DNA of 64,000 nt from Lutraria lutraria. Its lineage: Eukaryota > Mollusca > Bivalvia > Venerida > Mactridae. The stretch is taken from assembly GCA_964023205.1 (NCBI GenBank), contig OZ026842.1, positions 12,502,716 to 12,566,715 on the forward strand, read 5' to 3'. The first letter of the stretch is position 1; every line of letters begins with the position of its first letter. The notes under the pieces were generated by a model, which made no database searches, was not told the DNA's origin, and saw nothing but the letters and a program-made list of their open reading frames with translations. A program made the position numbers and the translations under genes. Positions 11,883 to 25,700 of the stretch are shown here, in pieces.

Positions 11883-14800
11883 ATAACAACACCGTCAAAG
11901 TATCCCTACGCAACTATGTACTATGAATTTAACCTCTGTAGAGAAACAACCTCTGTATAACAACACCTTCAAAGTTTCCCTAGGCTAATATGTACTATAA
12001 ATTAAACCTCTGTAGAGAAACAACCTCTGTATAACAACACCTTCAAAGTATCCCTACGCTAATATGTACTATAAATTTAACCTCTGTAGAGAAACAACCT
12101 CTCTATAACAACACCGTCAAAGTATCCCTACGCTAATATGAACTATAAATTTAACCTCTGTAGAGAAACAACCTCTCTATAACAACACCGTCAAAGTATC
12201 CCTACGCTACTATGTACTATAAATTTAACCTCTGTAGAGAAACAACCTCTCTATAACAACACCGTCAAAGTATCCCTAGGCTACTATGTACTATAAATTT
12301 AACCTCAATAGAGAAACAACCTCTCTATAACAACACCGTCAAAGTTTCCCTAAGCTAATATGTACTATAAATTTAACCTCTGTAGAGAAACAACCTCTCT
12401 ATAATAACACCGTCAAAGTATCCCTAGGCTACTATGTACTATAAATTTAACCTCAATAGAGAAACAACCTCTCTATAACAACACCGTCAAAGTTTCCCTA
12501 AGCTAATATGTACTATAAATTTAACCTCTGTAGAGAAACAACCTCTCTATAACAACACCGTCAAAGTATCGCTACGCTACTATGTACTATAAATTTAACC
12601 TCTGTAGAGAAACAACCTCTCAAAAACAACACTGTCAAATTATCCCTACGCTACTATGTACTATAAATTTAACCTCTGCAGAGAAACAACCTCTGTATAA
12701 CAACACCGTCAAAATTTCCCTAAGCTAATATGTACTATAAATTTAACCTCAGTAGAGAAACAACCTCTCTATAACAACACCTCCAATGTTTCCCTATGCT
12801 AATATGTACTATAAATTAAACTCTGTAGAGAAACAACCTCTGTATAACAACACCTTCAAAGTTTCCCTAAGCTAATATGTACTATAAATTTAACCTCTGT
12901 AGAGAAACAACCTCTCTATAACAACACCTTCAAAATATCACTACGCTACAATGTACTATAAATTTAACCTCTGCAGAGAAACAACCTCTCTATAACAACA
13001 CCTTCAAAGTTTCCCAAAGCTAATATGTACTACAAATTTAACCTCTGTAGAGAAACAACCTCTCTATAACAACACCTTCAAAGTATCCCGACGCTAATAT
13101 GTACTATGAATTTAACCTCAGTAGAGAAACAACCTCTGTATAACAACACCGTCAAAGTATCCCTACGCTACTATGTACTATAAATTTAACCTCTGCAGAG
13201 AAACAACCTCTGTATAACAACACCTTCAAAGTTTCCCTAAGCTAATATGTACTATAAATTTAACCTCTGTAGAGAAACAACCTCTCTATAACAACACCGT
13301 CAAAGTATCCCTATGCTACAATGTACTATAAATTTAACCTCTGCAGAGAAACAACCTCTGTATAACAACACCGTCAAAATTTCCCTAAGCTAATATGTAC
13401 TATAAATTTAACCTCAGTAGAGAAACAACCTCTCTATAACAACACCTCCAATGTTTCCCTATGCTAATATGTACTATAAATTTAACCTCTGTAGAGAAAC
13501 AACCTCTGTATAACAACACCTTCAAAGTTTCCCTAAGCTAATATGTACTATAAATTTAACCTCTGTAGAGAAACAACCTCTCTATAACAACACCGTCAAA
13601 GTATCCCCATGCTACAATGTACTATAAATTTAACCTCTGCAGAGAAACAACCTCTGTATAACAACACCGTCAAAATTTCCCTAAGCTAATATGTACTATA
13701 AATTTAACCTCAGTAGAGAAACAACCTCTATAACAACACCTCCAATGTTTCCCTATGCTAATATGTACTATAAATTTAACCTCTGTAGAGAAACAACCTC
13801 TGTATAACAACACCTTCAAAGTTTCCCTAAGCTAATATGTACTATAAATTTAACCTCTGTAGAGAAACAACCTCTCTATAACAACACCTTCAAAATATCA
13901 CTACGCTACAATGTACTATAAATTTAACCTCTGCAGAGAAACAACCTCTCTATAACAACACCTTCAAAGTTTCCCTAAGCTAATATGTACTACAAATTTA
14001 ACCTCTGTAGAGAAACAACCTCTCTATAACAACACCTTCAAAGTATCCCGACGCTAATATGTACTATGAATTTAACCTCAGTAGAGAAACAACCTCTGTA
14101 TAACAACACCGTCAAAGTTTCCCTAAGCTAATATGTACTATAAATTTAACCTCTGTAGAGAAACAACCTCTCCATAACAACACCTTCAAAGTATCCCTAC
14201 GCTAATACGTACTATGAATTTAACCTCTGTAGAGAAACAACCTCTCTATAACAACACCTTGAAAACTATCCCTACGCTTATATGTACCATAAATTTAACC
14301 TCTGTAGAGAAACAACCTCTCTATAACAACACCGTCAAAGTTTCCCTACACTAAAATGCACTATGAATTTAACCTCTGTAGAGAAACAACCTCTCTATAA
14401 CAAGACTTTAAAAGTTTCACTAAGCTAAAATTTACTATAAATTTAACCTCTGTAGAGAAACAACCTCTCTATAACAACACCTTCAAAGTATCCCTACGCT
14501 AATATGTACCATAAATTTAACCTCTGTAGAGAAACAACCTCTCTATAACAACACCTTCAAAGTATCCCTACGCTAATATGTACCATAAATTTAACCTCTG
14601 TAGAGAAACAACCTCTCTATAACAACACCGTCAAAGTATCCCTACGCTACTATGTACTATAAATTTAACCTCTGCAGAGAAACAACCTCTGTATAACAAC
14701 ACCTTCAACGTTTCCCTACGCTAATATGTACTATAAATTTAACCTCTGCAGAGAAACAACCTCTGTATAACAACACCGTCAAAGTATCCCTAAGCTAATA

Positions 14801-15312
14801 TGTACTATAAATTTAACCTCTGTAGAGAAACAACCTCTCCATAACAACACCTTCAAAGTATCCCTACGCTAATATGTACTATGAATTTAACCTCTGTAGA
14901 GAAACAACCTCTCCATAACAACACCTTCAAAGTATCCCTACGCTAATATGTACTATGAATTTAACCTCTGTAGAGAAACAACCTCTCTATAACAACACCG
15001 TCAAAGTATCCCTAAGCTAATATGTACTATAAATTTAACCTCTGTAGAGAAACAACCTCTGTATAACAACACCGTCAAAGTTTCCCTAAGCTAATATGTA
15101 CTATAAATTTAACCTCTGTAGAGAAACAACCTCTCCATAACAACACCTTCAAAGTATCCCTACGCTAATATGTACTATGAATTTAACCTCTGTAGAGAAA
15201 CAACCTCTCTATAACAACACCGTCAAAGTATCCCTAAGCTAATATGTACTATAAATTTAACCTCTGTAGAGAAACAACCTCTGTATAACAACACCGTCAA
15301 AGTTTCCCTAAG
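11883..15312 (+). repeat. Higher-order block Q, second (shortened) copy running into P2
   Basis: Matches the first Q block at +4,513 up to about 13294, then at +3,848 (one 665-bp unit fewer). The spacing becomes +3,846 after a monomer with a 2-bp deletion near 13725, and +3,772 after losing one monomer (the ACATCTG/GTCAATGTATCC unit present at 10970). The correspondence ends near 11540/15312, where the first copy switches to CTATTATGTACTATGAATG. From 13046 this stretch is at the same time the start of block P2, so P and Q are overlapping descriptions of an older repeat. Confidence 0.8.
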
Positions 15313-16415
15313 CTAATATGTACTATAAATTTAACCTCTGTAGAGAAACAACCTCTCCATAACAACACCTTCAAAGTATCCCTACGCTAATACGTACTAT
15401 GAATTTAACCTCTGTAGAGAAACAACCTCTCTATAACAACACCTTGAAAACTATCCCTACGCTAATATGTACCATAAATTTAACCTCTGTAGAGAAACAA
15501 CCTCTCTATAACAACACCGTCAAAGTTTCCCTACACTAAAATGCACTATGAATTTAACCTCTGTAGAGAAACAACCTCTCTATAACAAGACTTTAAAAGT
15601 TTCACTAAGCTAAAATTTACTATAAATTTAACCTCTGTAGAGAAACAACCTCTCTATAACAACACCTTCAAAGTATCCCTACGCTAATATGTACCATAAA
15701 TTTAACCTCTGTAGAGAAACAACCTCTCTATAACAACACCGTCAAAGTATCCCTACGCTACTATGTACTATAAATTTAACCTCTGCAGAGAAACAACCTC
15801 TGTATAACAACACCTTCAACGTTTCCCTACGCTAATATGTACTATAAATTTAACCTCTGCAGAGAAACAACCTCTGTATAACAACACCGTCAAAGTTTCC
15901 CTAAGCTAATATGTACTATAAATTTAACATCTGTAGAGAAACAACCTCTCTATAACAACACCGTCAATGTATCCCTAAGCTAATATGTACTATAAATTTA
16001 ACCTCTGTAGAGAAACAACCTCTCCATAACAACACCTTCAAAGTATCCCTACGCTAATATGTACTATGAATTTAACCTCTGTAGAGAAACAACCTCTCCA
16101 TAACAACACCTTCAAAGTATCCCTACGCTAATATGTACTATGAATTTAACCTCTGTAGAGAAACAACCTCTCTATAACAACACCGTCAAAGTATCCCTAA
16201 GCTAATATGTACTATAAATTTAACCTCTGTAGAGAAACAACCTCTGTATAACAACACCGTCAAAGTTTCCCTAAGCTAATATGTACTATAAATTTAACCT
16301 CTGTAGAGAAACAACCTCTCCATAACAACACCTTCAAAGTATCCCTACGCTAATACGTACTATGAATTTAACCTCTGTAGAGAAACAACCTCTCTATAAC
16401 AACACCTTCAAAGTA

Positions 16416-17388
16416 TCCGTACGCTAATATGTACTATGAATTTAACCTCTGTAGAGAAACAACCTCTCTATAACAACACCTTCAAAGTATCCCTACGCTA
16501 CTATGTACTATAAATTTAACCATAGCAGAGAAACAACCTCTGTATAACAACACCTCCAATGTTTCCCTAAGCTAATATGTACTATAAATTTAACCTCTGT
16601 AGAGAAACAACCTCTGTATAACAACACCTTCAAAGTTTCCCTAAGCTAATATTTACTAAAAATTTAACCTCTGTAGAGAAACAACCTCTCTATAACAACA
16701 CCGTCAAAGTATCCCTACGCTACTATGTACTATAAATTTAACCTTTGCTGAGAAACAACCTCTGTATAACAACACCTCAAATGTTTACCTAAGCTAATAT
16801 GTACTATAAATTTAACCTCTGTAGAGAAACAACCTCTGTATAACAATACCTTCAAAGTTTCCCTAAGCTAATATTTACTATAAATTTAACCTCTGTAGAG
16901 AAACAACCTCTCTATAACAACACCGTCAAAGTATCCTTATACTAATATGTACTATAAATCTAACCTCTGTAGAGAAACAACCTCTCTATAACAACACCGT
17001 CAAAATTTCTGTATGCTAAAATGTACTATACATTTAACCTTTGTGGAAAAACAACCTCTGTATAACAACACTGACAAAGTATCCCTACGCTAATATGTAC
17101 TATAAATTTAACCTCTGTAGAGAAACAACCTCTCTATAACAACACCTTCAAAGTATCCCTACGCTAATATTTACTATAAATTTAACCTCTGCAGAGAAAC
17201 AACCTCTCTAGAACAACCTCTCTATAACACCTCCAATGTTTCCCTACGCTATTATTTACTATAAATTTAACCTCTGCAGAGAAACAACCTCTCTATAACA
17301 ACACCTTCAAAGTTTCCCTAAGCAAAAATGTACTATAAATTTAACCTCTGTAGAGAAACAACCTCTCTATAACAACACCTTCAAAGTA
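16416..17388 (+). repeat. 973-bp 13-monomer higher-order unit (P2, first)
   Basis: Counterpart of 3371-4343 at +13,045, with the 85-bp monomer at 17186-17270. It is followed by the same partial copy from 17389, which carries GAAATAACC and CTTTGCAGAG. Confidence 0.87.
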
Positions 17389-19313
17389 TCCGTACGCTAA
17401 TATGTACTATGAATTTAACCTCTGTAGAGAAACAACCTCTCTATAACAACACCTTCAAAGTATCCCTACGCTACTATGTACTATAAATTTAACCATAGCA
17501 GAGAAACAACCTCTGTATAACAACACCTCCAATGTTTCCCTAAGCTAATATGTACTATAAATTTAACCTCTGTAGAGAAACAACCTCTGTATAACAACAC
17601 CTTCAAAGTTTCCCTAAGCTAATATTTACTAAAAATTTAACCTCTGTAGAGAAATAACCTCTCTATAACAACACCGTCAAAGTATCCCTACGCTACTATG
17701 TACTATAAATTTAACCTTTGCAGAGAAACAACCTCTGTATAACAACACCTCAAATGTTTACCTAAGCTAATATGTACTATAAATTTAACCTCTGTAGAGA
17801 AACAACCTCTGTATAACAATACCTTCAAAGTTTCCCTAAGCTAATATTTACTATAAATTTAACCTCTGTAGAGAAACAACCTCTCTATAACAACACCGTC
17901 AAAGTATCCTTATACTAATATGTACTATAAATCTAACCTCTGTAGAGAAACAACCTCTCTATAACAACACCGTCAAAATTTCTGTATGCTAAAATGTACT
18001 ATACATTTAACCTCTGTAGAGAAACAACCTCTGTATAACAACACCGTCAAAGTTTCCCTAAGCTAATATGTACTATAAATTTAACCTCTGTAGAGAAACA
18101 ACCTCTGTATAACAATACCTTCAAAGTTTCCCTAAGCTAATATGTACTATAAATTTAACCTCTGTAGAGAAACAACCTCTCCATAACAACACCTTCAAAG
18201 TATCCCTACGCTAATACGTACTATGAATTTAACCTCTGTAGAGAAACAACCTCTCTATAACAACACCTTGAAAACTATCCCTACGCTAATATGTACCATA
18301 AATTTAACCTCTGTAGAGAAACAACCTCTCTATAACAACACCGTCAAAGTTTCCCTACACTAAAATGCACTATGAATTTAACCTCTGTAGAGAAACAACC
18401 TCTCTATAACAAGACTTTAAAAGTTTCACTAAGCTAAAATTTACTATAAATTTAACCTCTGTAGAGAAACAACCTCTCTATAACAACACCTTCAAAGTAT
18501 CCCTACGCTAATATGTACCATAAATTTAACCTCTGTAGAGAAACAACCTCTCTATAACAACACCTTCAAAGTATCCCTACGCTAATATTTACCATAAATT
18601 TAACCTCTGTAGAGAAACAACCTCTCTATAACAACACCGTCAAAGTATCCCTACGCTACTATGTACTATAAATTTAACCTCTGCAGAGAAACAACCTCTG
18701 TACTACAACACCTTCAACGTTTCCCTACGCTAATATGTACTATAAATTTAACCTCTGCAGAGAAACAACCTCTGTATAACAACACCGTCAAAGTTTCCCT
18801 AAGCTAATATGTACTATAAATTTAACATCTGTAGAGAAACAACCTCTCTATAACAACACCGTCAATGTATCCCTAAGCTAATATGTACTATAAATTTAAC
18901 CTCTGTAGAGAAACAACCTCTCCATAACAACACCTTCAAAGTATCCCTACGCTAATATGTACTATGAATTTAACCTCTGTAGAGAAACAACCTCTCCATA
19001 ACAACACCTTCAAAGTATCCCTACGCTAATATGTACTATGAATTTAACCTCTGTAGAGAAACAACCTCTCTATAACAACACCGTCAAAGTATCCCTAAGC
19101 TAATATGTACTATAAATTTAACCTCTGTAGAGAAACAACCTCTGTATAACAACACCGTCAAAGTTTCCCTAAGCTAATATGTACTATAAATTTAACCTCT
19201 GTAGAGAAACAACCTCTCCATAACAACACCTTCAAAGTATCCCTACGCTAATACGTACTATGAATTTAACCTCTGTAGAGAAACAACCTCTCTATAACAA
19301 CACCTTCAAAGTA

Positions 19314-20286
19314 TCCGTACGCTAATATGTACTATGAATTTAACCTCTGTAGAGAAACAACCTCTCTATAACAACACCTTCAAAGTATCCCTACGCTACT
19401 ATGTACTATAAATTTAACCATAGCAGAGAAACAACCTCTGTATAACAACACCTCCAATGTTTCCCTAAGCTAATATGTACTATAAATTTAACCTCTGTAG
19501 AGAAACAACCTCTGTATAACAACACCTTCAAAGTTTCCCTAAGCTAATATTTACTAAAAATTTAACCTCTGTAGAGAAACAACCTCTCTATAACAACACC
19601 GTCAAAGTATCCCTACGCTACTATGTACTATAAATTTAACCTTTGCTGAGAAACAACCTCTGTATAACAACACCTCAAATGTTTACCTAAGCTAATATGT
19701 ACTATAAATTTAACCTCTGTAGAGAAACAACCTCTGTATAACAATACCTTCAAAGTTTCCCTAAGCTAATATTTACTATAAATTTAACCTCTGTAGAGAA
19801 ACAACCTCTCTATAACAACACCGTCAAAGTATCCTTATACTAATATGTACTATAAATCTAACCTCTGTAGAGAAACAACCTCTCTATAACAACACCGTCA
19901 AAATTTCTGTATGCTAAAATGTACTATACATTTAACCTTTGTGGAAAAACAACCTCTGTATAACAACACTGACAAAGTATCCCTACGCTAATATGTACTA
20001 TAAATTTAACCTCTGTAGAGAAACAACCTCTCTATAACAACACCTTCAAAGTATCCCTACGCTAATATTTACTATAAATTTAACCTCTGCAGAGAAACAA
20101 CCTCTCTAGAACAACCTCTCTATAACACCTCCAATGTTTCCCTACGCTATTATTTACTATAAATTTAACCTCTGCAGAGAAACAACCTCTCTATAACAAC
20201 ACCTTCAAAGTTTCCCTAAGCAAAAATGTACTATAAATTTAACCTCTGTAGAGAAACAACCTCTCTATAACAACACCTTCAAAGTA
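19314..20286 (+). repeat. 973-bp unit, first of three consecutive copies
   Basis: TCCGTACGCT at 19314, 20287 and 21260 gives exact 973-bp spacing. This copy carries CTTTGCTGAG (about 19645) and the 85-bp monomer at 20084-20168. Confidence 0.9.
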
Positions 20287-21259
20287 TCCGTACGCTAATA
20301 TGTACTATGAATTTAACCTCTGTAGAGAAACAACCTCTCTATAACAACACCTTCAAAGTATCCCTACGCTACTATGTACTATAAATTTAACCATAGCAGA
20401 GAAACAACCTCTGTATAACAACACCTCCAATGTTTCCCTAAGCTAATATGTACTATAAATTTAACCTCTGTAGAGAAACAACCTCTGTATAACAACACCT
20501 TCAAAGTTTCCCTAAGCTAATATTTACTAAAAATTTAACCTCTGTAGAGAAACAACCTCTCTATAACAACACCGTCAAAGTATCCCTACGCTACTATGTA
20601 CTATAAATTTAACCTTTGCTGAGAAACAACCTCTGTATAACAACACCTCAAATGTTTACCTAAGCTAATATGTACTATAAATTTAACCTCTGTAGAGAAA
20701 CAACCTCTGTATAACAATACCTTCAAAGTTTCCCTAAGCTAATATTTACTATAAATTTAACCTCTGTAGAGAAACAACCTCTCTATAACAACACCGTCAA
20801 AGTATCCTTATACTAATATGTACTATAAATCTAACCTCTGTAGAGAAACAACCTCTCTATAACAACACCGTCAAAATTTCTGTATGCTAAAATGTACTAT
20901 ACATTTAACCTTTGTGGAAAAACAACCTCTGTATAACAACACTGACAAAGTATCCCTACGCTAATATGTACTATAAATTTAACCTCTGTAGAGAAACAAC
21001 CTCTCTATAACAACACCTTCAAAGTATCCCTACGCTAATATTTACTATAAATTTAACCTCTGCAGAGAAACAACCTCTCTAGAACAACCTCTCTATAACA
21101 CCTCCAATGTTTCCCTACGCTATTATTTACTATAAATTTAACCTCTGCAGAGAAACAACCTCTCTATAACAACACCTTCAAAGTTTCCCTAAGCAAAAAT
21201 GTACTATAAATTTAACCTCTGTAGAGAAACAACCTCTCTATAACAACACCTTCAAAGTA
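20287..21259 (+). repeat. 973-bp unit, second of three consecutive copies
   Basis: Same 13-monomer order, 85-bp monomer at 21057-21141, CTTTGCTGAG retained. The equivalent place after P1 (7242 onward) breaks off after about 140 bp, so this full copy is extra relative to P1. Confidence 0.9.
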
Positions 21260-22232
21260 TCCGTACGCTAATATGTACTATGAATTTAACCTCTGTAGAG
21301 AAACAACCTCTCTATAACAACACCTTCAAAGTATCCCTACGCTACTATGTACTATAAATTTAACCATAGCAGAGAAACAACCTCTGTATAACAACACCTC
21401 CAATGTTTCCCTAAGCTAATATGTACTATAAATTTAACCTCTGTAGAGAAACAACCTCTGTATAACAACACCTTCAAAGTTTCCCTAAGCTAATATTTAC
21501 TAAAAATTTAACCTCTGTAGAGAAACAACCTCTCTATAACAACACCGTCAAAGTATCCCTACGCTACTATGTACTATAAATTTAACCTTTGCAGAGAAAC
21601 AACCTCTGTATAACAACACCTCAAATGTTTACCTAAGCTAATATGTACTATAAATTTAACCTCTGTAGAGAAACAACCTCTGTATAACAATACCTTCAAA
21701 GTTTCCCTAAGCTAATATTTACTATAAATTTAACCTCTGTAGAGAAACAACCTCTCTATAACAACACCGTCAAAGTATCCTTATACTAATATGTACTATA
21801 AATCTAACCTCTGTAGAGAAACAACCTCTCTATAACAACACCGTCAAAATTTCTGTATGCTAAAATGTACTATACATTTAACCTTTGTGGAAAAACAACC
21901 TCTGTATAACAACACTGACAAAGTATCCCTACGCTAATATGTACTATAAATTTAACCTCTGTAGAGAAACAACCTCTCTATAACAACACCTTCAAAGTAT
22001 CCCTACGCTAATATTTACTATAAATTTAACCTCTGCAGAGAAACAACCTCTCTAGAACAACCTCTCTATAACACCTCCAATGTTTCCCTACGCTATTATT
22101 TACTATAAATTTAACCTCTGCAGAGAAACAACCTCTCTATAACAACACCTTCAAAGTTTCCCTAAGCAAAAATGTACTATAAATTTAACCTCTGTAGAGA
22201 AACAACCTCTCTATAACAACACCTTCAAAGTT
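21260..22232 (+). repeat. 973-bp unit, third of three consecutive copies
   Basis: 85-bp monomer at 22030-22114. It carries CTTTGCAGAG (about 21590) where the two preceding copies have CTTTGCTGAG, the same state as the partial copies at 4344 and 17389. At 22233 the expected TCCGTACGCT is replaced by TTTCCCTACGC, which ends the run. Confidence 0.87.
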
Positions 22233-22704
22233 TCCCTACGCTAATATTTACTATAAATTTAACCTTTGCAGAGAAACAACCTCTCTAGAACAACCTCTCT
22301 ATAACACCTCCAATGTTTCCCTACGCTAACATTTACTATAAATTTAACCTCTGTAAAGAAACAACCTCTGTATAACAACACTGACAAAGTATCCCTACGC
22401 TAATATGTACTATAAATTTAATCTCTGTAGAGAAACAACCTCTCTATAACAACACCTTCAAAGTTTCCCTAAGCTAATATGTACTATAGATTTAACCTCT
22501 GTAGAGAAACAACCTCTCTATAACAACACCGTCAAAGTATACCTACGCTAATATGTACTATGAATTTAACCTCTGTAGAGAAACAACCTCTCTATAACAA
22601 CACCGTCAAAATTTCTGTATGCTAAAATGTACTATAAATTTAACCTTTGTGGAAGAACAACCTCTCTATAACAACACTGTCAAAGTATCCCTACGATAAT
22701 ATGT
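22233..22704 (+). repeat. Short irregular junction of single-variant monomers
   Basis: Monomers between the 973-bp run and the next large unit. They include a seventh 85-bp monomer (22263-22347, with CTTTGCAGAG and CGCTAACATTT), CTGTAAAGAAAC, TTAATCTCTG, GTGGAAGAAC and CTACGATAATATG. I did not find this order elsewhere in the window. It may be an older remnant of 973-type units that has diverged. Confidence 0.7.
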
Positions 22705-25700
22705 ACTATAAATTTAACCTCTGTAGAGAAACAACCTCTCTATAACAACACCTTCAAAGTATCCCTAAGCTAATATGTACTATAAATTTAACCTCTGTAG
22801 AGAAACAACCTCTCTATAACAACACCTTCATAGTATCCCTACGCTAATATTTACTATAAATTTAACCTCTGTAGCGAAACAACCTCTCTATAACAACACC
22901 GTCAAAGTATCCCTACACTACTATGTACTATATATTTAACCTTTGCAGAGAAACAACCTTAGTATAACAATACGTCCAATGTTTCCCTAAGCTAATATGT
23001 ACTATAAATTTAACCTCTGTAGAAAAACAACCTCTGTATAACAACACCTTCAAAGTTTCACTAAGCTAATATTTATTATAAATTTAACCTCTGTAGAGAA
23101 ACAACCTCTCCATAACAACACCGTCAAAGTATCCCTACGCTACTATGTACAATAAATTTAACCTTTGCAGAGAAACAACCTCTGTATAACAACACCTCCA
23201 ATGTTTCCCTAAGCTAATATGTACTGTAAATTTAACCTCTGTAGAGAAACAACCTCTGTATAACAACACCTTCAAAGTTTCCCTAAGCTAATATTTACTA
23301 TAAATTTAACCTCTGTAGAGAAACAACCTCTATAACAACACCTTCAAAGTTTCCCTAAGCTAATATGTACTATAAATTAAACCTCTGTAGAGAAACAACC
23401 TCTCTATAACAACACCGTCAAAGTATCCCTATGCTAATATGTACTATGAATTTAACCTCTGTAGAGAAACAACCTCTCTATAACAACACCGTCAAAGTAT
23501 CCCTACGCTACTATGTACTATAAATTTAACCTCTGCAGAGAAACAACCTCTGTATAACAACACCTTCAACGTTTCCCTACGCTAATATGTACTATAAATT
23601 TAACCTCTGCAGAGAAACAACCTCTGTATAACAACACCGTCAAAGTTTCCCTAAGCTAATATGTACTATAAATTTAACATCTGTAGAGAAACAACCTCTC
23701 TATAACAACACCGTCAATGTATCCCTAAGCTAATATGTACTATAAATTTAACCTCTGTCTAGAAACAACCTCTCCATAACAACACCTTCAAAGTATCCCT
23801 ACGCTAATATGTACTATGAATTTAACCTCTGTAGAGAAACAACCTCTCCATAACAACACCTTCAAAGTATCCCTACGCTAATATGTACTATGAATTTAAC
23901 CTCTGTAGAGAAACAACCTCTCTATAACAACACCGTCAAAGTATCCCTAAGCTAATATGTACTATAAATTTAACCTCTGTAGAGAAACAACCTCTGTATA
24001 ACAACACCGTCAAAGTTTCCCTAAGCTAATATGTACTATAAATTTAACCTCTGTAGAGAAACAACCTCTCCATAACAACACCTTCAAAGTATCCCTACGC
24101 TAATACGTACTATGAATTTAACCTCTGTAGAGAAACAACCTCTCTATAACAACACCTTGAAAACTATCCCTACGCTAATATGCACCATAAATTTAACCTC
24201 TGTAGAGAAACAACCTCTCTATAACAACACCGTCAAAGTTTCCCTACACTAAAATGCACTATGAATTTAACCTCTGTAGAGAAACAACCTCTCTATAACA
24301 AGACTTTAAAAGTTTCACTAAGGTAAAATTTACTATAAATTTAACCTCTGTAGAGAAACAACCTCTCTATAACAACACCTTCAAAGTATCCCTACGCTAA
24401 TATGTACCATAAATTTAACCTCTGTAGAGAAACAACCTCTCTATAACAACACCTTCAAAGTATCCCTACGCTAATATTTACCATAAATTTAACCTCTGTA
24501 GAGAAACAACCTCTCTATAACAACACCGTCAAAGTATCACTACGCTACTGTGTACTATAAATTTAACCTCTGCAGAGAAACAACCTCTGTATAACAACAC
24601 CTTCAACGTTTCCCTACGCTAATATGTACTATAAATTTAACCTCTGCAGAGAAACAACCTCTGTATAACAACACCGTCAAAGTTTCCCTAAGCTAATATG
24701 TACTATAAATTTAACATCTGTAGAGAAACAACCTCTCTATAACAACACCGTCAATGTATCCCTAAGCTAATACGTACTATAAATTTAACCTCTGTAGAGA
24801 AACAACCTCTCCATAACAACACCTTCAAAGTATCCCTACGCTAATATGTACTATGAATTTAACCTCTGTAGAGAAACAACCTCTCCATAACAACACCTTC
24901 AAAGTATCCCTACGCTAATATGTACTATGAATTTAACCTCTGTAGAGAAACAACCTCTCTATAACAACACCGTCAAAGTATCCCTAAGCTAATATGTACT
25001 ATAAATTTAACCTCTGTAGAGAAACAACCTCTGTATAACAACACCGTCAAAGTTTCCCTAAGCTAATATGTACTATAAATTTAACCTCTGTAGAGAAACA
25101 ACCTCTCCATAACAACACCTTCAAAGTATCCCTACGCTAATACGTACTATGAATTTAACCTCTGTAGAGAAACAACCTCTCTATAACAACACCTTGAAAA
25201 CTATCCCTACGCTAATATGTACCATAAATTTAACCTCTGTAGAGAAACAACCTCTCTATAACAACACCGTCAAAGTTTCCCTACACTAAAATGCACTATG
25301 AATTTAACCTCTGTAGAGAAACAACCTCTCTATAACAAGACTTTAAAAGTTTCACTAAGCTAAAATTTACTATAAATTTAACCTCTGTAGAGAAACAACC
25401 TCTCTATAACAACACCTTCAAAGTATCCCTACGCTATTATGTACTATGAATGTAACCTCTATAGAGAAACAACCTCTCTATAACAACACCGTCAAAGTAT
25501 CCCTACGCTACTATGTACTATAAATTTAACCTCTGCAGAGAAACAACCTCTGTATAACAACACCTTCAAAGTTTCCCTAAGCTAATATGTACTATAAATT
25601 TAACCTCTGTAGAGAAAGAACCTCTCTATAACAACACCTTCAAAGTATCCCTACGCTACAATGTACTATAAATTTAACCTCTGTAGAGAAACAACCTCTC

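Larger units (their letters stand above)
13046..20425 (+). repeat. Higher-order block P2 (copy 2, 13,045 bp after P1)
   Basis: Carries the P1 order of variants at a constant +13,045 bp, including rare ones: the 72-bp monomer at 13725, GCTTATATG at 14276, GAAATAACC near 17651, TACTACAAC at 18701. Constant spacing over 7.4 kb means no length change has accumulated in either copy. Unlike P1, P2 continues past the break into further 973-bp units. Confidence 0.9.
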
